Origin: Diphasiastrum complanatum
Lineage: Eukaryota; Streptophyta; Lycopodiopsida; Lycopodiales; Lycopodiaceae
Direction of reading: 5' to 3'
DNA length: 64,000 nt
NCBI GenBank assembly: GCA_029204225.1
Contig: CM055095.1
Coordinates: 24,647,190 to 24,711,189, forward strand
Position 1 is the stretch's first letter. Each line of letters begins with the position of its first letter. The position numbers and the translations under genes were made by a program. The notes under the pieces were generated by a model. That model saw only the letters and a program-made list of their open reading frames with translations, ran no database searches and was not told the DNA's origin. Below, piece by piece: positions 1 to 9,369 of the stretch.

Positions 1-1311
1 CTCCATGATGGCTTGCTTGATATAGTGCCATTGAATTCATATGGCATAGTCTCCTATGCCATAGAACATCTGACAAATCATCATGGGTTTGATGCACTTG
101 ATCTGCAGGTAGGTGTACCTTCAAGTGATATAGGTTGTCTTTTCTTCTACCTTGAATGATCAGTGTACAGGTGCTTGCTCAATAACATTACATGTTTTGT
201 CTGAGAACATTACACGCATCCCTGCATCATCTATTCTTGCCACTGATAGCAAGTCCTACTACAGTGTAGGCATGAGCAAAACATCTTCGAGTCGTCTGTC
301 TCTGCCATTAGTGTTAAGCCATAGTGAACCAATACCATTCACTTGATGCCTTGATCCATCTCCAAGAATGATAAATCTTGATGGTTCTGCACTTCGAAAA
401 TCAAACATGATCCGTCTTGATATAACAAAGTGTGAGGTAGCTTCTGAGTCAAGGATTACCTCATGTGTGTCAAGTGGTGATACTATACACATGTCTGCAC
501 ATATGTAGGCGGTCGAATTTTTGTGATTCAATATTTCTTCGTCCATTTTTGAGCTCTTTGGCTCCTCGACATAGGATGAACTATTATTGTTCTCCTGTCT
601 GCTTTGAGCTTGTTGTTTTTCGGATTTTGGCAGCAGTCCATGGCTGGCTCCCTCTTAGGCTTAAGTTGCTTCTTTGTCTTCTCTTTGTCGCTGTAGAGGG
701 CTTGGTCAGAAGCATCCTTGTGATCAAGGTGATCTCGGGCTTTGACTTTTTCTCGAATCTCGACAACTATCTTTTTGAGTGTCATTCTTTGCTACCAGCA
801 ATGTAGTTGTCTGGAAGGATCTTGGTAAGGCTCTCAACAGATAGGTAAGTTGCTTCTCTACTGATATTGCATTTTCTATTCTAGAATTGTGTAATGAAAA
901 GAACAGATCTTTCATCTTCCTGATAAAGGAAGTGAGTTCTTTGCCATCCCATTGCAGATTTGTCAACTGATCTTCGAGTAACATGATCTAACTACGTGAT
1001 TTCATTTGAAATCTTGTGGCTAAAGTATCCCAAATCTCTTCTGCTTTAAAGACTGTAGCTAGGTCAAGAGTTAGGCTATCCTCAATGGATGATGATAACA
1101 CGGCTACTACTTTGTCATTCTTTTTTCTCCATTCACGTAGCTCCTTGTCTATTGTTGTAGGCATCTCCTCGGTGCCATCTACCCAAGGAAATAATCCTTC
1201 TCCCTATAGTATAAGCGAGGTCTTAACTTTCCATGCTAGGAAGTTAGATCCTGATGAGTCAAGGATTGTACAGATCTTCGATTGTATACTGCTTATTGAA
1301 GCCATTGCCAT
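1..1311 (-). pseudogene. Copia gag-protease remnant (5' part of a decayed element)
   Basis: Read on the minus strand from about 1311, the translation starts MASISSIQSKICTILDSSGS, with a following AWKVKTSLIL block: the N-terminus of a Ty1/copia gag. A second gag block (QLTNLQWDGKELTSFIRKMK) lies at 984-724. A protease-like block (VILDSEATSHFVIS) lies at 546-259. The catalytic DSG of copia aspartic protease reads DSE here, so it is presumably inactive. There are in-frame stops near 1204 and 988, and the blocks sit in different frames, so this is a pseudogene. It runs off the left edge; integrase and RT are not in the window. Its gag N-terminus is closest to the fragments at 16.34-16.53 kb and 23.78 kb, so these are one family. 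Confidence 0.85.
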
Positions 1312-1402
1312 GAATTGTGTTCTCACTTATTAATGGTTCTTTGTCTTGAATGCTTAGCCACATGAATCTGATAGCCTTGTGGCTATGTCAGACTATGATA
1401 GT

Positions 1403-1415
1403 GCTCTGATACCAC
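1403..1415 (-). other. Primer-binding site, initiator-Met tRNA (inner copy)
   Basis: The reverse complement reads GTGGTATCAGAGC, complementary to the 3' end of plant initiator-Met tRNA, the usual copia primer. It lies about 90 bp upstream of the gag start, as expected just inside a 5' LTR. Confidence 0.85.
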
Positions 1416-1450
1416 TGATGAAAAATTATGGATTCAGAAACATCAAGAAC

Positions 1451-1463
1451 GCTCTGATACCAC
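1451..1463 (-). other. Second PBS-like copy, 48 bp further out
   Basis: A second GTGGTATCAGAGC lies 48 bp from the first, preceded by TTTCTCATTA. A related family member at 23.63-23.67 kb has the same doubled arrangement, with its outer copy partly decayed. Either the LTR terminus carries an old PBS copy or the PBS was tandemly duplicated. Confidence 0.7.
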
Positions 1464-2100
1464 TAATGAGAAAAATGCAAAGATCAATCAGGCTCTGTAA
1501 CGAAACGAAACGAAACAAAACTAGACGAAACGAAACGAAGTGAAGTGAAACTTGAATGAGCTCTGATATTGCTGAAGCAAAAAACACATTAATCGCTAAT
1601 GAAATCAATTCAGATGGATTTCGGATATGATTGCTGGTCACTGCCTGCTATATCATTTCTACAATCCTCCAGAAAGTAGACAAACACTACTGATCTATGT
1701 TGTAAATTAATTCAACATTCAATGAAATTGAACCAATATGCAGAATGAATAAAACAATTAAATAAACACATGAGCAATTATAACAAACAACAATTCATTC
1801 GAGATCAGACAAGATTTAGAATGATATGCACATTACAGTTGCATCATCATCTACTGATTCTCTTTGTTTCAAGCACTGTGTGACAGACCCACACAGCGCA
1901 TTGGCATGAGAGAAAAATGTCCTCTCACGAGTAGCATCTTGCTTACTATCGGACTCCTTGGATCTCTGTGGATCCTGCTACAAAATTGTCTCACTCATGG
2001 GCAGACTGTATTCTGTATATATTTTATACATCTAGTAATTGCATATATTCAGAGTAGCATCTCTGATTAAATAGATTAAACAATCTATAACTAATCATGG
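1464..2100 (-). mobile_element. Probable 5' LTR of the 1-1.3 kb Copia element
   Basis: The sequence outside the PBS on the minus strand is AT-rich, has no coding potential and contains a TATA-rich stretch around 2013-2030. The outer boundary was not located: no terminal TG or target duplication could be assigned, so the right end is approximate. A short array based on CGAAA (about 1498-1552) lies within it. Confidence 0.4.
1498..1552. repeat. CGAAA pentanucleotide microsatellite
   Basis: About ten imperfect copies of CGAAA (ACGAAACGAAACGAAAC and variants), drifting to GTGAA at the right end. It lies within the putative LTR. Confidence 0.8.
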
Positions 2101-2382
2101 ATTACAAGAGTGGTGGGTTAGGCACGTCCTAACGTTCTTCTGCTAACGTCATCATATCAGATCAGGGATTTTGTACTCATGGTACTTGTATGATCTTCCT
2201 GATCCTTTGGAGCATGAAGGTGGAAAAGTGTCGCGAATATTTTCGTGTCGCTTCGAGGTGTTTGACCTTCGTGTCATCTAACTTTCTCCTGTTGTGTCAT
2301 GAACATTTTCTTGGTGTCTTTTTGTCAGGTTGGGAGTTGAAAGCTAGCAAAGCTTTGGTAATAGAAATGTTTTGTTTCTTCA
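2101..2382. other. No recognised feature
   Basis: Short spurious ORFs only. It sits between the Copia LTR and a Copia RNase H tail and is probably degraded retroelement DNA. Confidence 0.4.
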
Positions 2383-2450
2383 GCTGATATCTTGACTAAG
2401 CCATTGTCAAGAGAACAATATCTTGACTAAGCCATTGTTGCCCGAGAACA
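2383..2450 (+). pseudogene. Copia RNase H C-terminal tail, tandemly duplicated
   Basis: The plus strand translates ADILTKPLSREQ, the hallmark end of copia RNase H (ADLLTKPLS in other copies here). A 36-bp duplication immediately repeats the block (ATATCTTGACTAAGCCATTG occurs twice) and breaks the frame. Confidence 0.75.
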
Positions 2451-2459
2451 ATATCTACA

Positions 2460-3669
2460 TTAGCTAATGCAACAACATTTTTTAGAGTAATCTTGTATGT
2501 GTAACTCTACATCAAGAATAACATAATCCATAAACTCGGAATTGCTTTCCGATGCCATTGTCACACAATATTTTTTCTCACTTTTTCGGGTAGGAAGGTT
2601 TAGCATCTGCACCAAATTTATATTAATAAAGTTATGCGTGTCAAAAAGGACATTAACAACTTGATCTTTAACTTTACCTTTAATGCAAATAAGGTCATTA
2701 GGTCCAAAAACTAAAGAGCTAAGAAAACATACATCCGTCTCATTATTTCGAGATAGACTACCTGAGGTGGAAGCTGGTTTTTCTATGCAATCTTGTGCAA
2801 GGTGACCCTCGCCATTGCACTTAAAGCACATGTTCTTCTTATGAGCTTCAGTTATATCTTTGCCACCCTGATGGTTTTTAAAGTTTTTCTTGGTTTTCTT
2901 AGGATTGTTGGAATTGGGATGTGTTTCATTAACAGCTTTCCTATCCTTCCTCTTGAATTGAAAACCTTTCTTTGGCTCATTAGGATGATGACCCCTAGAT
3001 GGCTTAGGTGTGTCATCAAAATACTTTGTAGCCCTAATAGCATCCTCTAGGATTTTTGGATGGTTCCTACGAACATCCACTTGGTAAATATCTTTTGGTA
3101 ACCCATCAATAATTATTAACATTTGTACCTTTGGTGGAATGTCACTATAAAGTGGATTCAGGTCTCATAAAAATCTTGAATAAATTGTTCCAAACCTTTA
3201 TTCATTGTTAAATGACTCAACTTTTGAAAGTGTTCATAGTCATCTAATAATGGTAGAAAGTATTCCCTAAAAACTATGCAAAATCATCCCATGTACAAGG
3301 TTGATTGCCTTTTGCAACTAGGTCATCCCACCATACTAAGGCTCTTCCTTCAAGGAACATAGTTATAGTGGACAACTTTTCACATTCAGGGAATTGGTTC
3401 ATGCCAAAGTATTCGTTTCATACATCAAGCCATAAACTTACCACTTGCAAGTTCCTATCTTTCTTCTCTCCCTTAAACAATTTTACGGGAGGTGAAACTA
3501 CATGCTTTTTCTGGTTGGCTAACGTAGATTCTAAGTCTTGGTTCCTTTGATTAGTTTCAAGAAGCTTTTTATTAGTGTCTTGAATTTGTTGGTATAAAAG
3601 TTCAAGATCTTGTGCCACAATGGATGGGTTTGATAGATCAAATAATGAGTTTTCATTGGTTTGATCCAT
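2460..3669 (-). pseudogene. Gypsy-type gag with zinc knuckle and decayed protease
   Basis: The minus strand starts at 3669 with MDQTNENSLFDLSNPS and a coiled coil (LELLYQQIQDTNKKLLETNQ). It then passes through a frame-broken middle to a 220-aa segment at 3122-2460. That segment has a Lys-rich linker, a CCHC knuckle (CFKCNGEGHLAQDC) and a retropepsin-like VVNVLFDTHNFININLV in which the expected D-T/S-G triad is DTH. This is Ty3/gypsy gag-protease organisation. No RT or integrase follows, so the copy is 3'-truncated at about 2460, where Copia debris begins. The 5' leader and LTR lie upstream at 3.67-4.66 kb, and a second, inverted copy of the leader plus gag start lies at 15.25-16.33 kb. Confidence 0.8.
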
Positions 3670-4665
3670 TGGAGTTGCTTGTGTGTTTTCCTATTGTGCA
3701 AATACAACAACAAGTAATTCTAATTAGAATTATAGAAATGCTTCAATTCTTAAATAATACAATAAAAGCATTTGCTTCTACTCATTCAATACTTATTGTT
3801 TGTAAGCTCAATCCAAGCCTACTTTTTGCAAGCTCAATCCAAGCTTAAGAGAAAACTACACCAAGCAATTTCCTACTTTTGCCTCAATCCAAAGCAAAAA
3901 TCAAAACTAATCTTTATGTACACTTCAATTAACTACTTCAAGCTAATGTTTAAATAAAGTTCCCATTCCAATTTCATTTCCATTTGTCATTTCAAATTCA
4001 ACACAAATTTTTCACATTTCTCACTTTCCTAGTTCAAATCCATGAAACTAGTGACTAGAAATGGAAAACTAATGAAGTTCTATGAAAACTTCACTTTTCA
4101 GATCTGTTTTTCAGATTTACAAGTATGAATATCAGAACTTCAAAATGACAAAAAATAGAAGTTCAAAACCTTTTTTATACATAAAGTTACACTACATTTT
4201 CCTTCCTACATTGCCATTTTCATGAAACTAGTAGGTAGAAAGGTGTAACTAATGAAGTTTTTATGAAAACTTCACTTTTCAGATCTAATTTTCAGATTTA
4301 TAGGTCTAAACAGAACTTGAAAATGAAAATCAGAAGTTTAAACACTTCATTTATGCAAAAAAAAAAAAAAAAACACTAGTTTTGATCAAAACACATAGTT
4401 AAATTCAATCTTTTTGCAAAAAAAAAATTGTGAATGTAGAGGAAGACTTCCTCTAACCAATCCACAAAATTCTTTTTCAAAAAGATTTATTGCCAAAAGC
4501 CCACTTTTAAACTTCTCTAACATAATAAAAAATCAGCCCCTAAACAATTTTATAAGCATTACTACTCTTTATCAAGAGAACTGGATTCATTGGGTACTTC
4601 AACTACAAGCTTTCTATTACTAGAAAAGCCAATAATCTTTCCCAAAAAAAATTTTGTTTGTGATT
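3670..4665 (-). mobile_element. Gypsy LTR/leader region with internal duplication
   Basis: This AT-rich noncoding block lies directly upstream of the gag start and is homologous, in inverse orientation, to 15247-16200. Both copies share a roughly 170-bp internal repeat (GAAACTAGT, AACTTCACTTTTCAGATCT, repeated at 4045-4160 and 4225-4340). Both also share landmark strings such as AATCAGCCCCTAAACAATT. The outer limit of homology is about 4665. No clear PBS was found, so the LTR/leader boundary is unresolved. Confidence 0.7.
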
Positions 4666-5128
4666 TTTATAATTTTTTTGAAAATTGTTTGAGTTTGTTG
4701 GAGTTGTTGTGAAACTAGACTTTTCAAATGATATTGCTCCTATGTTTAATCTAATTGTTCTCCTTTTTTCAATATGATTCTTCAGCGATCTAGTCTACAC
4801 TGCATCTCTTATCAAGAGCCATTTTTTAGTTGTTTGGTCACTATGAGAAATGCCTCCTTTGACTCGCAGGTTGTAGGACCTCTATATTGTCGACTCTGGC
4901 TTGCTGTTGACTTTGGCTACCCTCACGATTTGGGTTGTACAACTACACGATCATTCTTGCATTTACTGAGTTATATCATAATACTTCGAACCAGTTTTCA
5001 ATTATGGATGTGAATATCTATAGGCCTCCAACTATATGTTAGCACGAGTAATTTAGCATATTGTTATCCAATTTTGTGGAGAATCTGTATGGGTCATCAT
5101 CTTTTAACTACTGTCATTTGTATTGTAG
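4666..5128. other. No recognised feature
   Basis: A 79-aa plus ORF at 4774-5013 has no recognisable domain. The stretch is probably intron or flank of the exons that follow. Confidence 0.35.
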
Positions 5129-6035
5129 CATCTTTGCTAGCCTTTGAACCTGCACAAGAATCAATCATGAGAGGAAACAAAGTAGCCAAAGTTCAAAATA
5201 ATCTATCTAGTCACCTACAGGTTTGTTTTTGAGTACTCATTGCAAGTGTACTTGATAGTTTACTAAAAACTATTTTTCTAACTTTATTGAAATGATGTAT
5301 GCAGCAATTCAAGAGGGGCGAGAGTGTGTGCTTGCTCCATGAAGACAAGATCATTGCTGAAGGTGAGGTTATACAATCTACTACTGGCGAATCGCTTCAT
5401 GGTAGACCATTGCCTGCAGGCCATGTAGGTGTAATGGTTCACAATTGCACCAATACAATGGTGGAACTTCCAATTCCAAATGACATTGCTAATATGTATG
5501 TTCTTGCAATACATAGTGTTGTAGCCTGGCCAGTAATTTTTCTAGTGAGATATATCTTTGATCACTATTGTGCAAATAAAATGCAAACAATCATATTCAT
5601 GTTGTTGAAAACAAGATTTATTAAACATTACTCTCCCGTAGGGACCACATGGGACTACGGGACCACGTGAGACTGTTGCAGCAGGTACAAGTTCACAAGT
5701 GAACACAAAATCTCAACAAGTAGTATCATCAAGCGTTGCACTTGGGAGTAGCGCCATAATTCAGGTATTACATTGCATTGTCCAAATTGCTATTTAAACA
5801 CACTAATCCTCCTTGGTTTAGGCGTCGATTTTGAGTGTGATAACTCTCAAATCAATCACTTTTTTATATTTATTAGATTCCACCATCAATTGTGTTCAAA
5901 TTTGTATTGTATATGTGAAAAATGTTACACTTATTGTTAATGTTTTGTGTGTAGAGCTCTTACGTTGTGGTGGACAATGACGATGATGAGGACGATGAAA
6001 TAGGACAGATTGTCTTGACCTACTACAAGAAGTAA
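5129..6035 (+). pseudogene. DUF8039-like multi-exon gene remnant (plant DNA-transposon associated)
   Basis: Exon-like segments with GT-AG borders: 5129-5220 (SLLAFEPAQESIMRGNKVAK), 5305-5544, about 5682-5764, and 5955-6035. The last is acidic (VVVDNDDDEDDEIGQ) and ends in a stop. The 80-codon second exon has the pattern of DUF8039, a domain of plant CACTA/En-Spm-associated proteins: CLLHEDKIIAEGEVI, then a SLHGRPLPAGHVGV block, then VELPIPND and SVVAWP near its end. Exons 1 and 2 join in phase 0; the phase into exon 3 is not clean. No transposase core is adjacent, so this is a fragment of a transposon-borne gene, or a domesticated relative, of unknown integrity. The family assignment rests on pattern recognition only. 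Confidence 0.55.
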
Positions 6036-6581
6036 TGGAGAGATTGCAGGTAACAATGACTAATCCAAGTATTTTATTTTGTTTTTTTTTTTTTTGTGTG
6101 TATTGGACTTCAAATTTTTGTCTTTTTTGCATATTCCTTTCTCTTTGCAGATTCATCGAATCACCCCCCCTCCTGCAATTCCATTGTGTCGTTTGATGCC
6201 CAACATGTCAATTCGACAACTGGGGGATCGTTACAAGTGACTTTGTAATGAATTTTCCATGTATGGCTACGTGTCAGACAAAAGGGCCAATTTGTGTGCT
6301 CTTTAAAGACACCCACGTCTGAGAAAAGACATGCTGATCCCATGATCAAATCGCAATGGGATCCCATATGGTGCAATATAAATACAGATTTTGAGAATAA
6401 GCTCCAACACAACACTAATTGGAGATTTCTAAGACACAAGATGCTATACACATGAAATGGGAATCATCGCCTTCTTGCGTTCATGGAGGAAATTGGCAGA
6501 AGTAAGCATACTATATAAACTGTAGACATTTCATTAGTCTCTTGTACTTGCAATTGGTACTTTGACATTATATGTTTGCAG

Positions 6582-7172
6582 GTGTTGCAACTAATGCTGC
6601 AAGACATCCACGTGTGGAGGTGACTATTTTGGAGGTGGGTGAAGGAGACGAGGGTGAACTTTTGACCGCCCTAGCCAGAATGAATCGGTAAAACATTTTT
6701 CCATTTTCTATTTTTTTACTCACAAGATTGGTATCTTTGACATTTTGATTTCTGGTCTTTTGTCATATGATTCGGTCTCTTGGAAAATCAAAGAAAAAAG
6801 AGCATGTCCCCGATGAAGATAGACAATGGATGGCTGATGAGAACAGTTGAGTCTTGAAACAAAAAAAGGGTGGATATCATCCTTGGTACACCTGTCCATT
6901 GGCGATTTTGAGCCAGGTGGTGTTTCAGGTATAAATGTGGACCGATTTATTTATTCATGCTATATTTATAATGTTGCCAGCATACACTTGTGAATGTCGT
7001 CGATGAAATACAATTTTTGTTTCCTATTTACTCAGGATGAATATAAAAATGAATTGAGGCCGTTGGAAGAAAAGAAGGCAGTGCTACCGAAAGACGTTTA
7101 CAAAGTCGAATGGTACAATGCCTTCCACACTGTCGATGTTAAGTGTCGGCACACCACACGGAAGTATGCATG
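6582..7172 (+). pseudogene. Further exon-like segments of the same transposon-type locus
   Basis: 6582-6687 lies between an acceptor (TTTGCAG) and a donor (GTAAAA) and encodes HPRVEVTILEVGEGDEGELL. About 6768-6850 encodes a basic-acidic segment (KSKKKEHVPDEDRQWMADEN) ending in TGA. 7036-7172 encodes DEYKNELRPLEEKKAVLPKD and a VYKVEWYNAFHTVDV block, and is cut by the LTR fragment. The domains are not recognised. Spacing, strand and acidic composition suggest one gene with 5129-6035. The interval 6036-6581 has no convincing exon. Confidence 0.4.
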
Positions 7173-7518
7173 AGAGAGGGAGAGAGAGAATGCCTAGTTG
7201 AGAAAGGCTTTGGGGGCTCGAGCGCCTACCCAAAGCTATTCTATCCCAATGTAGGGAGAGAGGGAGAAGAGAGTGAGAGAGGAGAAAGAGAGAGAGAGAG
7301 ATGGAGATGGAGAAACCAAGAGAGTTTTATTAGAATGAGAATGGAATATGATACAATACAAAGGAAATGGCTCTCTCTTATAGATTTTAGAGGTGAGCCT
7401 CCTTCACTCTCATTGGCCACTTCATTGGGACAAGGATTCTAATCCAAGCCTTTAAAATAAACACAACTTGAATCTATTGGTGCTAAGAAAGCACAAGGGC
7501 ACTCACATGATTCCACAA
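7173..7518. mobile_element. LTR fragment, direct repeat of the 8.74-9.09 kb LTR
   Basis: From the GA-rich tract through GCCTAGTTGAGAAAGGCTTT to CACTCACATGATTC this stretch is over 90% identical by eye, in the same orientation, to 8740-9095. It is therefore part of the minus-oriented LTR defined at 8649-9369. It abuts the Copia gag at 7519 and interrupts the DUF8039-type locus on the left. Confidence 0.8.
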
Positions 7519-7798
7519 AAGAACCAAAATTGCTCTTCATTTTATAAAAATGAATGTTTTTAATGAAGTGTTAAGAGAAATCAATACATGCACCACTGCC
7601 AAGGAAGCTTGGGATACTCTAAAAACAATCTATGAAATCAAAAATATTTCTAGATTGCTTACACTTAGAAACCAAATATTTCTAAGTTATCAGAGAGTAG
7701 ATGAGAGTGCTTCATCATATGTCATGAGAGTTAAGGATCTTCATCAAGAGTTAGTTGGTATTGGTGATGCTCTAAAAAACACTGAACTTGTTCAAGTA
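7519..7798 (+). pseudogene. Copia gag fragment, left part (split by nested insertion)
   Basis: The plus strand encodes a UBN2-type copia gag block: FHKRTKIALHFIKMNV, EVLREINTCTTAKEAWDTLK, and SRLLTLRNQIFLSYQ, ending ELVQV. The first 60 or so gag residues seen in the related minus copy at 44475 are missing. The frame is interrupted at 7798 by the 7799-9369 insertion and resumes at 9370 (VVINGLRDEYDIL), so the two halves are one original gene. Confidence 0.88.
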
Positions 7799-7873
7799 TG
7801 TTGTGTCGTCAATGAAATATAGAGGTTGCTGCTCCCAGCGACGAACTTCTATACTACATTGACGACACAATAG

Positions 7874-7890
7874 TGGCGCCGTTGCCGGGA
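7874..7890 (+). other. PBS, tRNA-Asp type (left arm)
   Basis: TGGCGCCGTTGCCGGG matches the complement of the plant tRNA-Asp 3' end, a primer used by several plant Ty3/gypsy lineages. One base separates it from the LTR tip ending CACAATA. Confidence 0.8.
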
Positions 7891-8630
7891 AGCGCCACAC
7901 ACTCGCTTCGCCGCATAGTTTTCTTAATCTCTTCCTCTCTCTCCCTCTCTCTTTTCTTCTCTCTCACCATTCACTTTCACCAAAAAATCAGATTTTAGGG
8001 GTAGCATAGAGTGAGTAGTGTTAGTTTTTGCCGTTTTTTTGTGATTTTGTTTTGTTTGTTTCAACTGTAGGGAGAGATTGTGGGGTGAGAGGATCAGATC
8101 CAAGCACCCAATCCCTTTGTTAATCCATACAATCCATAAAAATCAGAAAAAAAGCTCAAAATCTGTTTAGGAGAGAAAAAAGAGAGCCAAAATCTCATCA
8201 AATTTTGATTTCTCAAAAATCAGCAAGAACTAACCTTTGCAAGCTTCTACGCAGGTCTGGGACAGTACCCTGGAGCTGCTGCCAGTCATGCGGAGGTTAG
8301 TTCTTGCTGGTTTTTGAGAAATCAAAATCTGATGAGATTTTGGCTCTCTTTTTTCCCTCCAAAAACAGATTTTGAGCTTTTTTTTCTGATTTTTATGAAT
8401 TGTATGGATTAAAAAAGGGATTGGGTGCTTGGATCTGATCCTCTCACCCCACAATCTCTCCCTACAGTTGAAACAAATAAAAAAAATCACAAAAAAATGG
8501 CAAAAACTAACACTACTCACCCTATTCTACCCCTAAAATTTGATTTTTTGGTGAAAATGAATGGTGAGAGAGAAAAAAAGAGAGAGGGAGAGAGAATAAG
8601 AAAACTATGCAGCGAAGTGTGTGTGGCGCT

Positions 8631-8647
8631 CCCTGGCAATGGCGCCA
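8631..8647 (-). other. PBS, tRNA-Asp type (right arm, inverted)
   Basis: The reverse complement reads TGGCGCCATTGCCAGGG, with two changes from the left copy. It follows an LTR ending CACAACA plus one G. Confidence 0.8.
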
Positions 8648-8648
8648 C

Positions 8649-9369
8649 TGTTGTGTTGTCGATGTAGCATAGGGGTCCATCGCTGGGAGCGACAACCTCG
8701 CCTTCACTTGCATAGCAAGAAGAGAGAGGGGGAGGAGAGAGAGGAGAAAGAGAGAGAGAACGCCTAGTTGAGAAAGGCTTTGGGGGCTCGAGCGCCTACC
8801 CCAAGCTATTCTATCCCAACGTAGGGAGAGAGGGAGAAGAGAGAGAGAGAAGAGAGTGAGAGAGGAGAAAGAGAGAGACAGATGGAAATGGAGAAACCAA
8901 GAGAGTTTTATTTGAATGAGAATGGAATATGATACAATACAAAGGAAATGGCTCCCTCTTATAGATTTTAGAGGTGAGCCTCCTTCACTCTCATTGGCCA
9001 CTTCATTGGGACAAGGATTCTATTCCAAGCCTTTAAATTAAACACAACTTAAATCTATTGGTGCTAAGAAAGCACAAGGGGACTCACATGATTCATGTGA
9101 GTTTTAAGTTGAGCCCTTTTAGCTTTTTTAATTGCAACTTGACTTAGGGCCTCTAATGTCATTTTAGAGTTTTAAGCCCCTAGTCTCTTATTCCTAGGAA
9201 TTACAACTTGCTACTTGTGCTCATTGGTGGCTGGGCTTATACACACAGGACGCCAGTGCCTTGCACTTATTATTCTACTGTACTATGGCGAGGCCCACTA
9301 GGCAAGGCCTGCAGTAATTTAAGTGGTGGGACCCACTTATTTATTTGTATACATGAAATACCCACAACA
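8649..9369 (-). mobile_element. Complete 721-bp LTR (Gypsy, tRNA-Asp-primed family)
   Basis: On the minus strand it runs from TGTTGTGGG at 9369 to CACAACA at 8649, then one G and the PBS. It contains a GA-rich tract (8700-8880) and the GGCTTTGGGGGCTCGAGCGC block shared with 7173-7518. A 159-aa minus ORF inside is low-complexity Ser/Leu translation and is not a gene. Confidence 0.85.

Larger units (their letters stand above)
7874..8647. repeat. Long inverted repeat of retroelement leader (about 360-bp arms)
   Basis: 7874-8236 and 8296-8647 are inverted copies at roughly 90% identity, including the PBS, CT-rich tracts and shared blocks such as GGGGTGAGAGGATCAGATCC. The loop is about 8237-8295. 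Any transcript across it would form a long hairpin. Confidence 0.9.
7799..9369. mobile_element. Nested LTR-derived insertion with inverted leaders and 5-bp TSD
   Basis: The insertion begins TGTTGTG and ends CACAACA, and is flanked by AAGTA at 7794-7798 and 9370-9374. Removing it and one TSD restores the reading through Copia gag. From left to right: a 74-bp palindromic LTR tip; a PBS complementary to tRNA-Asp (7874-7890); a leader arm (to about 8236); a roughly 60-bp loop; the same leader inverted (about 8296-8630); an inverted PBS (8631-8647); and a full 721-bp LTR on the minus strand (8649-9369). There is no gag or pol. A 7-bp terminal inverted repeat plus a 5-bp duplication is what LTR integrases produce, so the palindrome seems to have integrated as one unit. 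Confidence 0.85.

Noticed and set aside
1016..1333. 105-aa plus ORF
   Set aside because: Antisense of the Copia gag N-terminus read on the minus strand.
1403..1463. tRNA gene fragments
   Set aside because: TGGTATCAGAGC and TGGCGCC strings are retroelement primer-binding sites; no cloverleaf surrounds them.
7143..7442. 99-aa plus ORF with Glu/Arg runs
   Set aside because: Translation of the GA-rich LTR fragment.
8522..9001. 159-aa minus ORF rich in Ser and Leu
   Set aside because: Low-complexity translation of the GA/CT-rich part of an LTR. The 96-aa and 80-aa ORFs on the inverted leader arms are likewise noncoding.
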